Notes under the pieces: generated by a model
Told to the model about the DNA's origin: nothing
The model's database searches: none
The model's input: the letters and a program-made list of their open reading frames with translations, nothing else
NCBI RefSeq assembly: GCF_003287275.1
Contig: NZ_QEVW01000014.1
Location: forward strand, 62,001-126,000
DNA: 64,000 nt
Direction of reading: 5' to 3'
From: Paenibacillus taichungensis
GTDB lineage: Bacteria; Bacillota; Bacilli; Paenibacillales; Paenibacillaceae
Part shown: in pieces, positions 48,107 to 57,275 of the stretch
Numbering within the stretch: position 1 is the stretch's first letter
How the letters are laid out: each line of letters begins with the position of its first letter
Made by a program: the position numbers and the translations under genes

Positions 48107-48694
48107 TTGGACAGTCACAACCCCTATCACAAAGATTCAGACCCTATAGATGACAAAAAGTGGAATGCCATTATCCACAACGACAGCAGCTTTGATGGAA
48201 AATTCTATTACGGTGTCAAAACAACAGGCATCTTTTGCCGACCTTCCTGCAAGTCGAAAACACCCAAATATGAGAATGTCTCTATATTTAACAACCCTGA
48301 AGAAGCATTGGCTCTACATTTCCGTCCATGCAAACGGTGCAAACCAACAGGCGAGCGTGTCCCCGATCAGGAATGGATTTCTGTTGTAACAGACTATATT
48401 GAACATCATTTTGCCGAGCCCCTTACACTTGATATTCTTGCAAATGTGAGTCACGGTAGCCCATATCATCTGCATCGGGTGTTCAAACGGATTATTGGTC
48501 TAACTCCGGTGGAGTATATTCAGGAAAAAAGAGTAAATGAAGCCCGGAAATTGCTAGAAAGCACTGAACTAACCGTCACCGATATCGCTCGACTGGTCGG
48601 CATAGCCAATCCGGCGTATTTTATTACTGTATTTCGAAAACATACAGGAAGCACACCTGCCAATTATCGTGAACAAAGGCGTGATCAATTATGA
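48107..48694 (+). CDS. adaA: AdaA-like methylphosphotriester sensor and regulator
   Basis: The protein of about 195 residues joins an Ada zinc domain to an AraC-type DNA-binding domain. The zinc cysteines are Cys44 and Cys48 (GIFCRPSC) and Cys75 and Cys78 (RPCKRC). In Ada proteins the first accepts a methyl group from DNA phosphotriesters and turns the protein into an activator. The C-terminal domain runs from about 95 to 195 (LTLDILANVSHGSPYHLHRV). I choose TTG 48107, six bases after GAGGTG. No Ogt/MGMT domain follows; instead the gene overlaps a radical SAM gene by four bases. Confidence 0.88.
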   Translation: MDSHNPYHKDSDPIDDKKWNAIIHNDSSFDGKFYYGVKTTGIFCRPSCKSKTPKYENVSIFNNPEEALALHFRPCKRCKPTGERVPDQEWISVVTDYIEHHFAEPLTLDILANVSHGSPYHLHRVFKRIIGLTPVEYIQEKRVNEARKLLESTELTVTDIARLVGIANPAYFITVFRKHTGSTPANYREQRRDQL

Positions 48695-49509
48695 AGACCA
48701 GCTTGGTATACAAAGTACCCAAAACATTGCTGAACAAAGGAACAGGATTTCTGAATGGATATACGCATACGCTGAATCCCTACACAGGCTGCGCTTTTGG
48801 CTGTTCCTACTGTTATGTAAGGCAAATGCCTGTATCTTTATTTCGCAAAGAGCCATGGGGCAGCTGGGTTGATGTGAAACAGGAAGCCGCCAATGTGTTT
48901 GCCAAGGAGCTTAAGCGTGCGAAATCGAAAGGTAAAGTCACTCTTTTTATGTCATCCAGTACAGACCCGTATCAGCCCGTAGAATATAAGGAGCAAATCA
49001 CGCGTTCTTTACTTGAAGTCATGGCCCAGGATCCACCCGATTTTATATTGGTGCAGACCCGAAGTCCATTGGTGACCCGAGATATCGATCTGCTGCAAAA
49101 GTTGGGTGACCGGGTCCGGGTCAGCATGACCGTAGAAACGGATCTGGATGATATCCGCAAGCAGTTCAGTCCCGCAGCACCTCCAATCGCAGGCAGATTG
49201 CGTGCCCTTGAACAACTGCGAGATGCCGGTATACCCACACAGGCTACTATTGCGCCAGTATTACCCAGCAGCGAAAACTTTGCAGCCATCCTGAGGCCGC
49301 TTGTACAGCGTATATGCGTAGATGATTACTTCATGGGAGATGGAAGTGAAGGCAAACGAACCCGGAGACTTGGCATGCAGCCGCTTTACGAACAAGTGGA
49401 CAGGGAAGATTGGTATAGTCCTGAGGCATACAAAATGGTAGTCGAGCGAATGAAGGCACATTTTGAGGAAGATGAAATCTGGATTAGCCAGGCCGGATTC
49501 GAACCCTAA
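48691..49509 (+). CDS. SPL-family radical SAM protein
   Basis: The 272-residue protein has a radical SAM cluster Cys34-x3-Cys38-x2-Cys41 (CAFGCSYCY) followed by SSSTDPYQPVE. It belongs to the group related to spore photoproduct lyase that lacks the full N-terminal SplB region. Functions in this group are mostly unknown. Coupling to an Ada-type damage sensor (ATGA overlap) suggests repair of a DNA or nucleotide lesion, but this is inference. A strong terminator follows. Confidence 0.86.
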   Translation: MKTSLVYKVPKTLLNKGTGFLNGYTHTLNPYTGCAFGCSYCYVRQMPVSLFRKEPWGSWVDVKQEAANVFAKELKRAKSKGKVTLFMSSSTDPYQPVEYKEQITRSLLEVMAQDPPDFILVQTRSPLVTRDIDLLQKLGDRVRVSMTVETDLDDIRKQFSPAAPPIAGRLRALEQLRDAGIPTQATIAPVLPSSENFAAILRPLVQRICVDDYFMGDGSEGKRTRRLGMQPLYEQVDREDWYSPEAYKMVVERMKAHFEEDEIWISQAGFEP

Positions 49510-49530
49510 TCATGCCTTGATATAAAATAA

Positions 49531-49575
49531 ATATAGCCCTGCTTCCCTCGCATCGGGAGTCAGGGCTATTCTTCT
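49531..49575. terminator. terminator after the adaA-radical SAM genes
   Basis: The arms ATAGCCCTG and CAGGGCTAT, with inner TCCC and GGGA, make a strong stem, followed by TCTTCT. It also faces the convergent gene at 49587. Confidence 0.85.
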
Positions 49576-49586
49576 AACTTAATCGA

Positions 49587-50693
49587 TTATTGATCGAGTG
49601 TGTACAATGGAAGATCTGCCGGCAGTGCAGCTGGTCGCTGACATGTGCTATCCATTTTATAAAAACTCTGTTCATCCGAAGAATCATGGAACGCCCACAT
49701 TGCTTCAAGCACATGGTAGGCCAGCTCTCCACTTGCTCGGTGAGCGCGTCCACTGCCCACGGCATAAGCCATATCTGCAACACCGATGCCACGTGTATTC
49801 TCCTGATACCCTGGCAGAAGTGGTACCTCAGTCCATTCCTCATCACCTAGCAAACGGTACCGAACTGGACCACCGAATGTGTTTGGATCAGGAACCTGTA
49901 GGGTTCCATGAGTGCCGTATACTTCAATCGGTGGCAATACACTTCCGCCAAATACGTCAAAACTCGTAATCAGCGTGCCGATAGCTCCCTGCTCAAATTG
50001 CAATAATCCCGCTACATGCGTCGGAATTTCAACAGGAATGCTCTGACCCCGCTTTTTCTCACTCGTGATCGTCCGCTGTTCCATCGCTTTGCCCGTCATG
50101 CCAGCAATTGACTTGATTGGTCCCAGCAATTGTACGAGCGCAGTCAGATAATAAGGCCCCATATCAAACATAGGCCCGCCACCGGCTGCATAGTAGAACT
50201 CTGGATCTGGATGCCAATGCTCATGCCCACGGCTCATCATAAATGCGGTGGCTGCCACAGGTTTGCCAATGACACCATCCTCTACCACTTTGAGTGCCGT
50301 CTGGATACCTGAACCGAAGAACGTCTCTGGTGCACAGCCTACCAGCAGACCTTTACGCTTAGCCGTTTCCAGGACCGCCTGACCCTCTTCACGTGTAACA
50401 GCGAGTGGTTTTTCCACGTAGACATGTTTACCTGCTTCGAGCGATCGCAAACACACATCCGCATGAACGGCAGGAATCGTCAAATTGATAATTAGGTCGA
50501 TGTCAGGGTCTGCCAAAATTTCATCAACCGTATATACGTTAGGAACATGATAAGCAGCTGCCTGCTCTTCAGCCCTTTTTCGGTCAAGATCCGCAACCGC
50601 AACAAGATCGAGAACCTCAAATCGGTGACAGTTTTCCATATAAATACCGCTGATTTTACCGCAGCCAATAATGCCTACTTTCATTGTTTTCAT
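49587..50693 (-). CDS. Gfo/Idh/MocA-family oxidoreductase
   Basis: The 368-residue protein has a Rossmann start (VGIIGCGKISGIYMENC), VEKPLAVT with the active-site Lys, and a C-terminal domain. ATG 50693 follows AAGGGAG at seven bases. It is the last of three co-directional genes with a ThuA-like gene between two oxidoreductases, a set common in Paenibacillus for oxidised or derivatised sugars. Weak cre-like bases occur around 50722. Confidence 0.9.
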   Translation of the reverse strand: MKTMKVGIIGCGKISGIYMENCHRFEVLDLVAVADLDRKRAEEQAAAYHVPNVYTVDEILADPDIDLIINLTIPAVHADVCLRSLEAGKHVYVEKPLAVTREEGQAVLETAKRKGLLVGCAPETFFGSGIQTALKVVEDGVIGKPVAATAFMMSRGHEHWHPDPEFYYAAGGGPMFDMGPYYLTALVQLLGPIKSIAGMTGKAMEQRTITSEKKRGQSIPVEIPTHVAGLLQFEQGAIGTLITSFDVFGGSVLPPIEVYGTHGTLQVPDPNTFGGPVRYRLLGDEEWTEVPLLPGYQENTRGIGVADMAYAVGSGRAHRASGELAYHVLEAMWAFHDSSDEQSFYKMDSTCQRPAALPADLPLYTLDQ

Positions 50694-50819
50694 GCCTGGA
50701 CTCCCTTCGTGTTCCCATTTGATATAGCGCTTCCATAAAAAACTCTAGACCGCTGTCATGTGGGTCAATGTATTTATTTCAACAAATATGAATTAGATTA
50801 ACTTAGATTAAATTTATTA

Positions 50820-51548
50820 TTAATGACTTTGGTTATCAGCCATTCCTGTGTAAACTTCAGACACTTCGTTCGAACGGCTCTGCGCAAGCGTCTTGCCCGC
50901 CGCAGTCCATTTGAAACCGCTACGCATCATTTCAGTAACTTGTTTCATCTCCACGATATCTGCATGGTGTCCGAGAGAATTGTAGAACACACGGCCTGCA
51001 CCCCAGCGTTTGGTCCAAACAACCGGCATATCCACAGGGCCATTCGCTGCATGTGGACCGTTAACAATAGGAAAACGTGTTGTTGCCAGTACTTCCACAG
51101 CAGGATCCACGTGCAGGTAGTACTGTTCACTTTTCACCTGGAAATCTTCAATATGGTCCAATAGCGGACTGGATCCACGCTTCATATTTACCGTGTACTC
51201 CACACCGTCGTTCCCTGGATGCGCAACCCACTGTCCACCCGTCATGAACTGCCAGTCGACGTTGTTGCGGAACGCATCACACATCCCGCCATGAAGACCC
51301 GCAAGTCCCACGCCGCTCTGAACAGCTGCAGATACGTTATTGACCAGTTCCTGTTCAATCTGTCCCATTGTCCACAGCGGAACGATTAGATCCAGACCCA
51401 GCAGTTTCTCTGCATCCGCATAGGCTTCCAGTGTATCTGAAACTTCAACCTCAAATTGTTCTTCTTTCAAAATGCGTTCAAAAATCGCTGCTACCTGTTC
51501 TGGTTCATGTCCATCCCAGCCGCCCCATACGATTAGTGCTTTGCTCAT
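50820..51548 (-). CDS. ThuA-like domain protein
   Basis: The 242-residue protein of the ThuA family has a type 1 glutamine-amidotransferase-like fold. It shows LIVWGGWDGHEP, GLAGLHGGMCDAF and WTKRWGAGRVFYNSLGHH. Such proteins accompany sugar dehydrogenases in trehalose or glucoside oxidation, but the reaction is not established for this branch. I use ATG 51548, one codon inside an in-frame GTG. Confidence 0.85.
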   Translation of the reverse strand: MSKALIVWGGWDGHEPEQVAAIFERILKEEQFEVEVSDTLEAYADAEKLLGLDLIVPLWTMGQIEQELVNNVSAAVQSGVGLAGLHGGMCDAFRNNVDWQFMTGGQWVAHPGNDGVEYTVNMKRGSSPLLDHIEDFQVKSEQYYLHVDPAVEVLATTRFPIVNGPHAANGPVDMPVVWTKRWGAGRVFYNSLGHHADIVEMKQVTEMMRSGFKWTAAGKTLAQSRSNEVSEVYTGMADNQSH

Positions 51549-51714
51549 CACCCATCACTCGCTTTCCGGTAGTAAAGTTATTGTCATTCTCTATTAAATC
51601 TTGTGCAAACTTAAGACCTCTCCGAGGTCAACCTCCTAGCTGCAATCCAGCTTATTTATGTCAAACGAGTGCCAACACGATGTCCACTTCACAATTCAGT
51701 GAGCGGCTCAATTC

Positions 51715-52893
51715 TTACATTTCTTCTAGCGGCACCCATCGGCGCTCTGTAACGGAACGTTCAACGGCTTCCAATACTGCTTGACAGGCAACACCATCAT
51801 GGAAATTTGGCTCAGGCTGCCTTCCTTCCGAGATCGCAGTCACCAGTTCCAGCATTTCATGTGTGAACGTATGCTCGAATCCAATCGTATGTCCCGCAGG
51901 CCACCACGCCTCAGCATATTTATGTGCCGGATCGGTCGCCAGAACACGGCGGAAGCCCTGCACATCTTCATCGTCCTTTGTAAAATACACTTCCAGTTCA
52001 TTCATCCGTTCAAAATCAAACCGGACGCTGCCCAGACTGCCGTTGATCTCAAAAGAGTTCGTACTACGATGGCCTGCTGCAAAGCGTGTAGCTTCGAAGC
52101 TTCCCAGTGCACCATTTGCAAATCGTGCCAGGAACAAAGTGGCGTCATCTACAGTCACTTCGCCCTTCGGAGCATCTGCATTCGAACTACCTTTGGCGCT
52201 AAGTCCGGTCATTTCCGATGCCAGCGGCCGCTCTTTAATGAACGTTTCACTCATCCCAATTACTTCCTTGAATTCACCTACCAGAAAACGTGCCAGATCA
52301 ATCAGGTGTGCGCCAAGATCGCCATGCGAACCGGAACCTGCAACTTCTTTTTGCAGACGCCATACCAATGGGAACGAAGGGTCCATGATCCAATCTTGAA
52401 GGAAAAACGCTCGGAAATGATAGATTTTGCCCAGACGTCCGCTTTGCACCAACTCTTTGGCCAGCTGCACTGCTGGAGAGAAACGGTAGTTGAATCCGAC
52501 CATGTGTGCAACCCCTGCTTCTTCAGCTGCCTGAAGCATTTCACGCGAATCAGCTAACGACAGAGCCAGCGGTTTTTCACAGAACAGATGTTTACCCTGG
52601 CGGGCGGCTTCCAGTGCGATCTCCTTATGGGCATCACTTGGAGCGTTGATATCGATTAGATCGATGTCATCACGGCGCACCAATTCGCGCCAGTCTGTTA
52701 CACTTTCAGACCAGCCGAACTGACTGGCAGCCTCCTCAACTCCCTGCACGTTCCGTCCGCAGATTACAGACATCTCTGGCTGCAGCGGGGCAGACGGGAA
52801 AAACATCGGCAGACTGCGATATGCGTTGCTGTGGGCTTTTCCCATAAATTTGTATCCAACCATTCCGACACGAAGACGATTTGACATGGTCAT
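51715..52893 (-). CDS. Gfo/Idh/MocA-family oxidoreductase
   Basis: The 392-residue protein has a Rossmann start (VGMVGYKFMGKAHSNAY), FCEKPLA and the C-terminal GHTIGFEHTF seen in members near ThuA genes. ATG 52893 follows GGAGG. It leads the ThuA/oxidoreductase set downstream of the LacI gene, with a hairpin repeat (52936-53086) between. Confidence 0.9.
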   Translation of the reverse strand: MTMSNRLRVGMVGYKFMGKAHSNAYRSLPMFFPSAPLQPEMSVICGRNVQGVEEAASQFGWSESVTDWRELVRRDDIDLIDINAPSDAHKEIALEAARQGKHLFCEKPLALSLADSREMLQAAEEAGVAHMVGFNYRFSPAVQLAKELVQSGRLGKIYHFRAFFLQDWIMDPSFPLVWRLQKEVAGSGSHGDLGAHLIDLARFLVGEFKEVIGMSETFIKERPLASEMTGLSAKGSSNADAPKGEVTVDDATLFLARFANGALGSFEATRFAAGHRSTNSFEINGSLGSVRFDFERMNELEVYFTKDDEDVQGFRRVLATDPAHKYAEAWWPAGHTIGFEHTFTHEMLELVTAISEGRQPEPNFHDGVACQAVLEAVERSVTERRWVPLEEM

Positions 52894-52935
52894 TTCCTCC
52901 TTTGGGATAATGCTATACAGGTTGATCTAAATAGT

Positions 52936-53086
52936 ATTTACACTTGCCACTCCGATGACAGAACAACCTTCTGATCGCTGTTACCCCCAGATTTTTTTGA
53001 TATCCTTTTAGAAGGGAAAATCTGAGGATAAAGGCGAACGCTTCGCTTCTTCAGGTTTTTTCTGTCCTCTCCGTTCACGTGTAAAT
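52936..53086. repeat. hairpin-forming dispersed repeat, copy 2 (151 bp)
   Basis: The element begins with ATTTACAC and ends with GTGTAAAT and is a near copy of 20828-20979. Two stem pairs differ in a compensating way: G-C at 20850/20958 is A-T at 52958/53065, and C-G at 20867/20930 is T-A at 52975/53037. It lies between two co-directional minus-strand genes. Confidence 0.85.
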
Positions 53087-53113
53087 GGTTAGTTCATTCT
53101 ATATAGCCATGTA

Positions 53114-54160
53114 TTAATTACGGATTGAAGATGCACGGATAATCAGCTCTGTAGGCAACAACTGCCTTGCAGTTTCTGAGGGAACTTCGGAATTCACTAT
53201 GGAAGCTGTTGCCCCCAATGATGCATGAATAAGCTTGGATGCAGCCAGTTCTCCCATTTCATAAAAGGGGACCCTGACACTGCTCAGCGGTGGAACTGCC
53301 ATCTCGGCCGCATCGGAGTCATCGTAACCTACAAAGGCGGGGAAATCCTGAACCTTGATCCCACGCTCACGCAAACCATGCATAACACCGATCGCCATCC
53401 GGTCATTCGCAGCAAATACAGCATCAATCTCGTCAAGTCGGGCTGCAATGGTGGATGCTGCCTCCACACCGCTTCGTCTGCCATAATTCCCCTCCAACAA
53501 CAGACTGGAATCCAAATTCATTCCGGCTTCACTCAAGCCGATCTGGACGCCCTGAAGCCGCTCCTGACTGTTGGAATAGCTGTCTGGTCCATTGAGAAAA
53601 GCAATATTCCGATACCCTTGATCGGTAAGGTGACGGATTGCCAGTCTGCTACCCTCCACATGATCAGCATCCACTTCCATGAATGATTCGCCGCCAAAGT
53701 GCTGGTTCATGATGCAAAAGGGATGTCCTTCCTGCTGGAGCTGTTGCAAGGCATTCAGTTCTCCATAATCATCTCGAGCGCCAAGAATGATGCAAGCATC
53801 CACTTTCTGACGGCGAAACAGATCCTTATAATTCATCACTTCACCCGGTGTCCTGAACATGACCAGCAAGTCCATGCCGCTGTCTCTGGCTTTACTCCCA
53901 ATGCCACTAAGCATTTCCGAGAAGAAATACGCCGAGAACAAATGCGCTTTCGGAACGTAAGGTAACACCACGCCGAGGTTACCACTCTTACTTCTCGCAA
54001 AGCTGCGGGCCAGTGCGCTGGGCACGTAACCCAATTGCTCGGAAGCTTCAAGTACTTTGCGTCGGGTTTCCTCTTTAATAGGACCAACGCCATTAAGAAC
54101 TCGGGATACTGTAGCTTCCGAAACACCGGCAAGATCAGCCACTTCTTTACGGGATGCCAT
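53114..54160 (-). CDS. LacI-family regulator
   Basis: The 348-residue regulator has a LacI headpiece (RKEVADLAGVSEATVSRVL), hinge ALARSFARSKSG and a ligand domain (FAANDRMAIGVMHGL, VGYDDSDAAEM). I start at ATG 54160 after GGAGGTG; 16 upstream codons have no site. A perfect 16-base palindrome lies upstream. It probably controls the oxidoreductase/ThuA genes downstream. Confidence 0.9.
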   Translation of the reverse strand: MASRKEVADLAGVSEATVSRVLNGVGPIKEETRRKVLEASEQLGYVPSALARSFARSKSGNLGVVLPYVPKAHLFSAYFFSEMLSGIGSKARDSGMDLLVMFRTPGEVMNYKDLFRRQKVDACIILGARDDYGELNALQQLQQEGHPFCIMNQHFGGESFMEVDADHVEGSRLAIRHLTDQGYRNIAFLNGPDSYSNSQERLQGVQIGLSEAGMNLDSSLLLEGNYGRRSGVEAASTIAARLDEIDAVFAANDRMAIGVMHGLRERGIKVQDFPAFVGYDDSDAAEMAVPPLSSVRVPFYEMGELAASKLIHASLGATASIVNSEVPSETARQLLPTELIIRASSIRN

Positions 54161-54222
54161 GGATCTCACCTCCTTCATGTTTCCTGAACACATGCAAAAC
54201 CGATGCAATGTATCAAATAATT

Positions 54223-54238
54223 ATGTACGCGCGTACAT
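54223..54238. promoter_or_regulatory. perfect palindrome, likely autoregulatory LacI operator
   Basis: ATGTACGCGCGTACAT is fully self-complementary with a CG centre, as expected for a LacI-family operator, 63 bases before the regulator start. I found no second copy near the oxidoreductase genes. Confidence 0.65.
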
Positions 54239-54277
54239 TTTCTCATGTGTTGTAACCGTTGTCAATGCTTTTAACAC

Positions 54278-54320
54278 AAAAAAAGATGAGGATTTGTGTA
54301 AACAAATTCCCCACCTCATG
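54278..54320 (-). terminator. terminator after glpX
   Basis: On the minus strand ATGAGG pairs with CCTCAT and AATTTGT with ACAAAT in an interrupted stem, followed by CTTTTTTTG. It lies 100 bases after the glpX stop. Confidence 0.75.
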
Positions 54321-54419
54321 CTTACTATATTTTTTTGTAACTTGTCTTCTATGACCTTCTTCTTCACATGCTTTCACATGGATTCATGTTGACCCAGCTA
54401 ACTATAGTACAGAACTACA

Positions 54420-55496
54420 TCAGGTCGTCACACCGTTACCAACCGATGATTGACTGAACTCTGCCTGTTCCAGAATAGTGACATGACTTTGAATACGATC
54501 CGAAGGCTCAGGTGTAGATTGAAGCTTCCGTACTTTGTGCAACACTTCCTTATTAGGAAGGAAATGCTGAGAACGGATGAAACGGATCGTTTTGGTTTTG
54601 GCACGCATAACAATGGAATCGGTCTCTGCCCGGTCATCTGCGAGGTAGCGCACACCGCCAAGGATTTCTCCTGGGGTAACACCTGTTGCTGCAAAAATAA
54701 CGTCTTCCGTACCGATCATATCCTGCATCGTTAATACTTTGTAGGGATTGTCGATTCCCATTTGCAAGCAGCGCTGGAACTCGTCTGCGTTTGCAGGCAT
54801 CAGGCGACCTTGAATCTCGCCTCCCAGGCAGGACAAGGCGGCTGCAGCAAGCACACCTTCCGGTGCTCCTCCTGATCCGACATACAGATCAATACCCGCC
54901 TCTGGGAATGCAGGTGCCATTGCACCTGCAACATCACCATCGCTGAGGAACTTTATTCGCACACCAACCTTGCGCAATGTCTTGATCGTGCTCTCATGTC
55001 GAACACGGTCCAGAATCATGACAGTAAGATCTGAGATGTTTTTGTTCAATGCTTCAGCAGCTTTCTCCAATGTCACTTCAACCGGGTCTTCGATACTGAC
55101 CTTGCCCACCAGAGCCGGCCCTACAGCCAGCTTCTCCATGTACATATCCGGTGCGTGGAGCAGGTTGCCTTTTCCCGCCACTGCAATAACCGATAAAGCG
55201 TTGTTAAGACCCTTGGCAACGATCTCTGTACCTTCCAAAGGATCTACAGCCACATCAACTTCGGGGCCCTCAGCGTTGCCGACTTCCTCGCCGATATACA
55301 ACATGGGTGCTTCATCCATTTCTCCTTCACCGATTACCACCGTGCCGCGAATGGACACGGAATCGAACATGGCGCGCATAGCCAAAGTAGCCGCCTCATC
55401 TGCACTATTCTTGTCTCCCCGCCCCATCCAGGGTGCTGAAGCTAACGCAGCCAATTCTGTTACTCGGACAATTTCCAACGCCAGTTCGCGTTCCAT
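54420..55496 (-). CDS. glpX: Class II fructose-1,6-bisphosphatase
   Basis: The 358-residue GlpX phosphatase of gluconeogenesis (EC 3.1.3.11) shows GDKNSADEAA, the metal-binding GEGEMDEAPML and DPLEGTEIVAKG, and GSGGAPEGVLAAAAL. ATG 55496 follows GGAAGTGGG; a start 11 codons earlier lacks a site. The C-terminal 30-odd residues extend beyond the shorter E. coli protein. Confidence 0.94.
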   Translation of the reverse strand: MERELALEIVRVTELAALASAPWMGRGDKNSADEAATLAMRAMFDSVSIRGTVVIGEGEMDEAPMLYIGEEVGNAEGPEVDVAVDPLEGTEIVAKGLNNALSVIAVAGKGNLLHAPDMYMEKLAVGPALVGKVSIEDPVEVTLEKAAEALNKNISDLTVMILDRVRHESTIKTLRKVGVRIKFLSDGDVAGAMAPAFPEAGIDLYVGSGGAPEGVLAAAALSCLGGEIQGRLMPANADEFQRCLQMGIDNPYKVLTMQDMIGTEDVIFAATGVTPGEILGGVRYLADDRAETDSIVMRAKTKTIRFIRSQHFLPNKEVLHKVRKLQSTPEPSDRIQSHVTILEQAEFSQSSVGNGVTT

Positions 55497-56079
55497 TTTT
55501 CCCACTTCCTTTCCAGTTTCCAAAAGCATACATTGAAAGCGGTACTAAATCCATCGCAAATCCATATGAAATTGATCTAAAACGGAAGCAATAAGCCGAT
55601 ACTGAGAAATGAACTCATTATGTCCTTCATCAATAAATGAACACATTTACACACATTTGAACATGCCGTTTTTCAGGTCTAATCTACGGGTTATATTTGG
55701 TTTGTAGCAGTGGCTGCATCTTTTTATTTCGATACTTCATTTTCATTGCGTTGAGTGTGTCTCAGGAACAGATTATCGCAAATATAATTCATATAACAAC
55801 GTTATTTATGTAATAAAACTTACATTGCCAAAGAGAATTATCATCCATTCCCACGTTCGTCGAAAACGATTTAATTAAGGCTGCTACAACCATTCTGCAC
55901 TTTCAAAGTAACAATATTGAAAACCTTATAAGTAAGGTTTTCAATTCAAAAATTCGAACTGAAAATCCACCTGAATCCTGCTCTGTCCGCCCCTTAAAAA
56001 TCGTCTGCAATATAGATACAGCTTATGGAGGGCATCGAAAATAATAAGTTTACATAATAATTATTACGTTATTAAAAAC
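55497..56079. other. 583-base gene-free, AT-rich region
   Basis: No credible coding frame is seen on either strand. It holds the glpX ribosome site at its left end and a perfect palindrome at 55917-55944. The rest is AT-rich with scattered homopolymers. No RNA gene was recognised. Confidence 0.5.
55917..55944. repeat. perfect 12-base inverted repeat
   Basis: The arms TTGAAAACCTTA and TAAGGTTTTCAA are separated by TAAG. It may be a protein-binding site or a weak hairpin; it lacks the GC content and T run of a terminator. It lies 135 bases beyond the stop of the EVE-domain gene and 420 bases upstream of glpX. Confidence 0.6.
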
Positions 56080-56646
56080 TCAGTTCTTATTACTTCCACT
56101 CAAAAGGTCTTCTACCTCAGCCCCTAACATGGCAGCTGCAATTTTCAGAAAATCCTCTCTTTGAATCTGCAAATGACCATATCTAAAATGATATCCCCAA
56201 CGTGCCTGTCCCCGAGTAAGGAGCAGTTGTTCCAGTAAATCGGCGATCTTCACCTGCTGACAAGGATAATACTGAACATTCCTCCGATGCGGTACAAAGG
56301 AATCTGACACCTGGTACGTGTAGACATGATTGTCTATTACGCGCCCAATGGCGGTGAATGCTTGAAGTACCTTGCCTCCTTGCATGCTTGTTCGCGGCGA
56401 ATAATAGATCAGCCAGTCTCCTGCATTCATTTTGCGCAGTGAAGCTACCTTGCCGTGACAGAGCTGGGCGAAGCCCCCTTCCACTCCTTTTTCCACATGT
56501 GATGCAGACACAACGCCGATCCAGTAACGGTTTTCTTTTTCAGGTTCATTCTCAACATCTAATAGGGAAGGTAGGGGTTCGCTTGTATGAATCTGCATAA
56601 TGTCTTTGCTGGTGGCCATCAAATCATGCTTTTCCTGTTCATTCAT
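56080..56646 (-). CDS. EVE-domain protein
   Basis: The 188-residue protein has an EVE (PUA-like) domain from about residue 40 (YWIGVVSASHVEKGVEGG), with LRKMNAGDWLIYYSPR and an aromatic pocket. EVE/YTH-like folds bind modified bases and often occur near restriction or damage genes. Here an uncertain N-terminal extension of about 40 residues precedes the domain. ATG 56646 overlaps the DinB-like stop by four bases, which fixes the start. Confidence 0.85.
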   Translation of the reverse strand: MNEQEKHDLMATSKDIMQIHTSEPLPSLLDVENEPEKENRYWIGVVSASHVEKGVEGGFAQLCHGKVASLRKMNAGDWLIYYSPRTSMQGGKVLQAFTAIGRVIDNHVYTYQVSDSFVPHRRNVQYYPCQQVKIADLLEQLLLTRGQARWGYHFRYGHLQIQREDFLKIAAAMLGAEVEDLLSGSNKN

Positions 56647-57209
56647 TTCTGCACCCGTTCTTCCCATGCCTTCTTCAGGCGCTCGAGCTGCAAGAAATGA
56701 TGACGATAATGCATCTCCACCAATGCAAACCATTCCTCAGCATTTAATCTACCGAAACTGGGATGTGGCAACGTAGATTCCAGCGTTGTTTCTTCCAGCA
56801 GCAGTTCCATTCTCCGCATTTCATCCTTTACCTCACTGAATCCTTGAATTATTGATTCTCTTCCATTCGGTTGAAGCGGAGTATACTCAGGAGAAGCAGG
56901 AACGTGGATACGTATCGGAGGAAAACTTCCTTGCGCAAAAACAGCTTTACCAGCTTCTGTTTTGCCTTGTTCTGTTTTCTTGACTGCTTTCTCGTCTGCA
57001 TTAATGCACAGCCTAACATTGGCTAAATGCATTTTCATCGCAGACTGAATTAAATGCTGGTACATCTGGCCCACTGACCACTCAGTCTCACTGGGTTTGT
57101 AGCTTAACTGAGCATCACTCATCAGCTCCAGTTCCTGCAAATAACGTTCAAGCATCCGTTCAAAATCACGTCGAATCTCTTCGTTGTTTCTTGTTCTTTT
57201 AGTTTCCAT
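56643..57209 (-). CDS. DinB-superfamily protein
   Basis: A 188-residue four-helix DinB/YfiT-like protein with conserved histidines (MYQHLIQSAMK and MHYRHHFLQLERL), the likely metal ligands. The substrate is unknown; relatives include thiol-dependent transferases. I prefer ATG 57209 over a TTG seven codons upstream. It is coupled to the EVE gene and lies 66 bases downstream of the WYL regulator. Confidence 0.82.
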   Translation of the reverse strand: METKRTRNNEEIRRDFERMLERYLQELELMSDAQLSYKPSETEWSVGQMYQHLIQSAMKMHLANVRLCINADEKAVKKTEQGKTEAGKAVFAQGSFPPIRIHVPASPEYTPLQPNGRESIIQGFSEVKDEMRRMELLLEETTLESTLPHPSFGRLNAEEWFALVEMHYRHHFLQLERLKKAWEERVQK

Positions 57210-57275
57210 ACAAATACACAACTCCTTCAATCGGTTATAAACCGATCATACACAAACACTACTGACAGCGTTATG

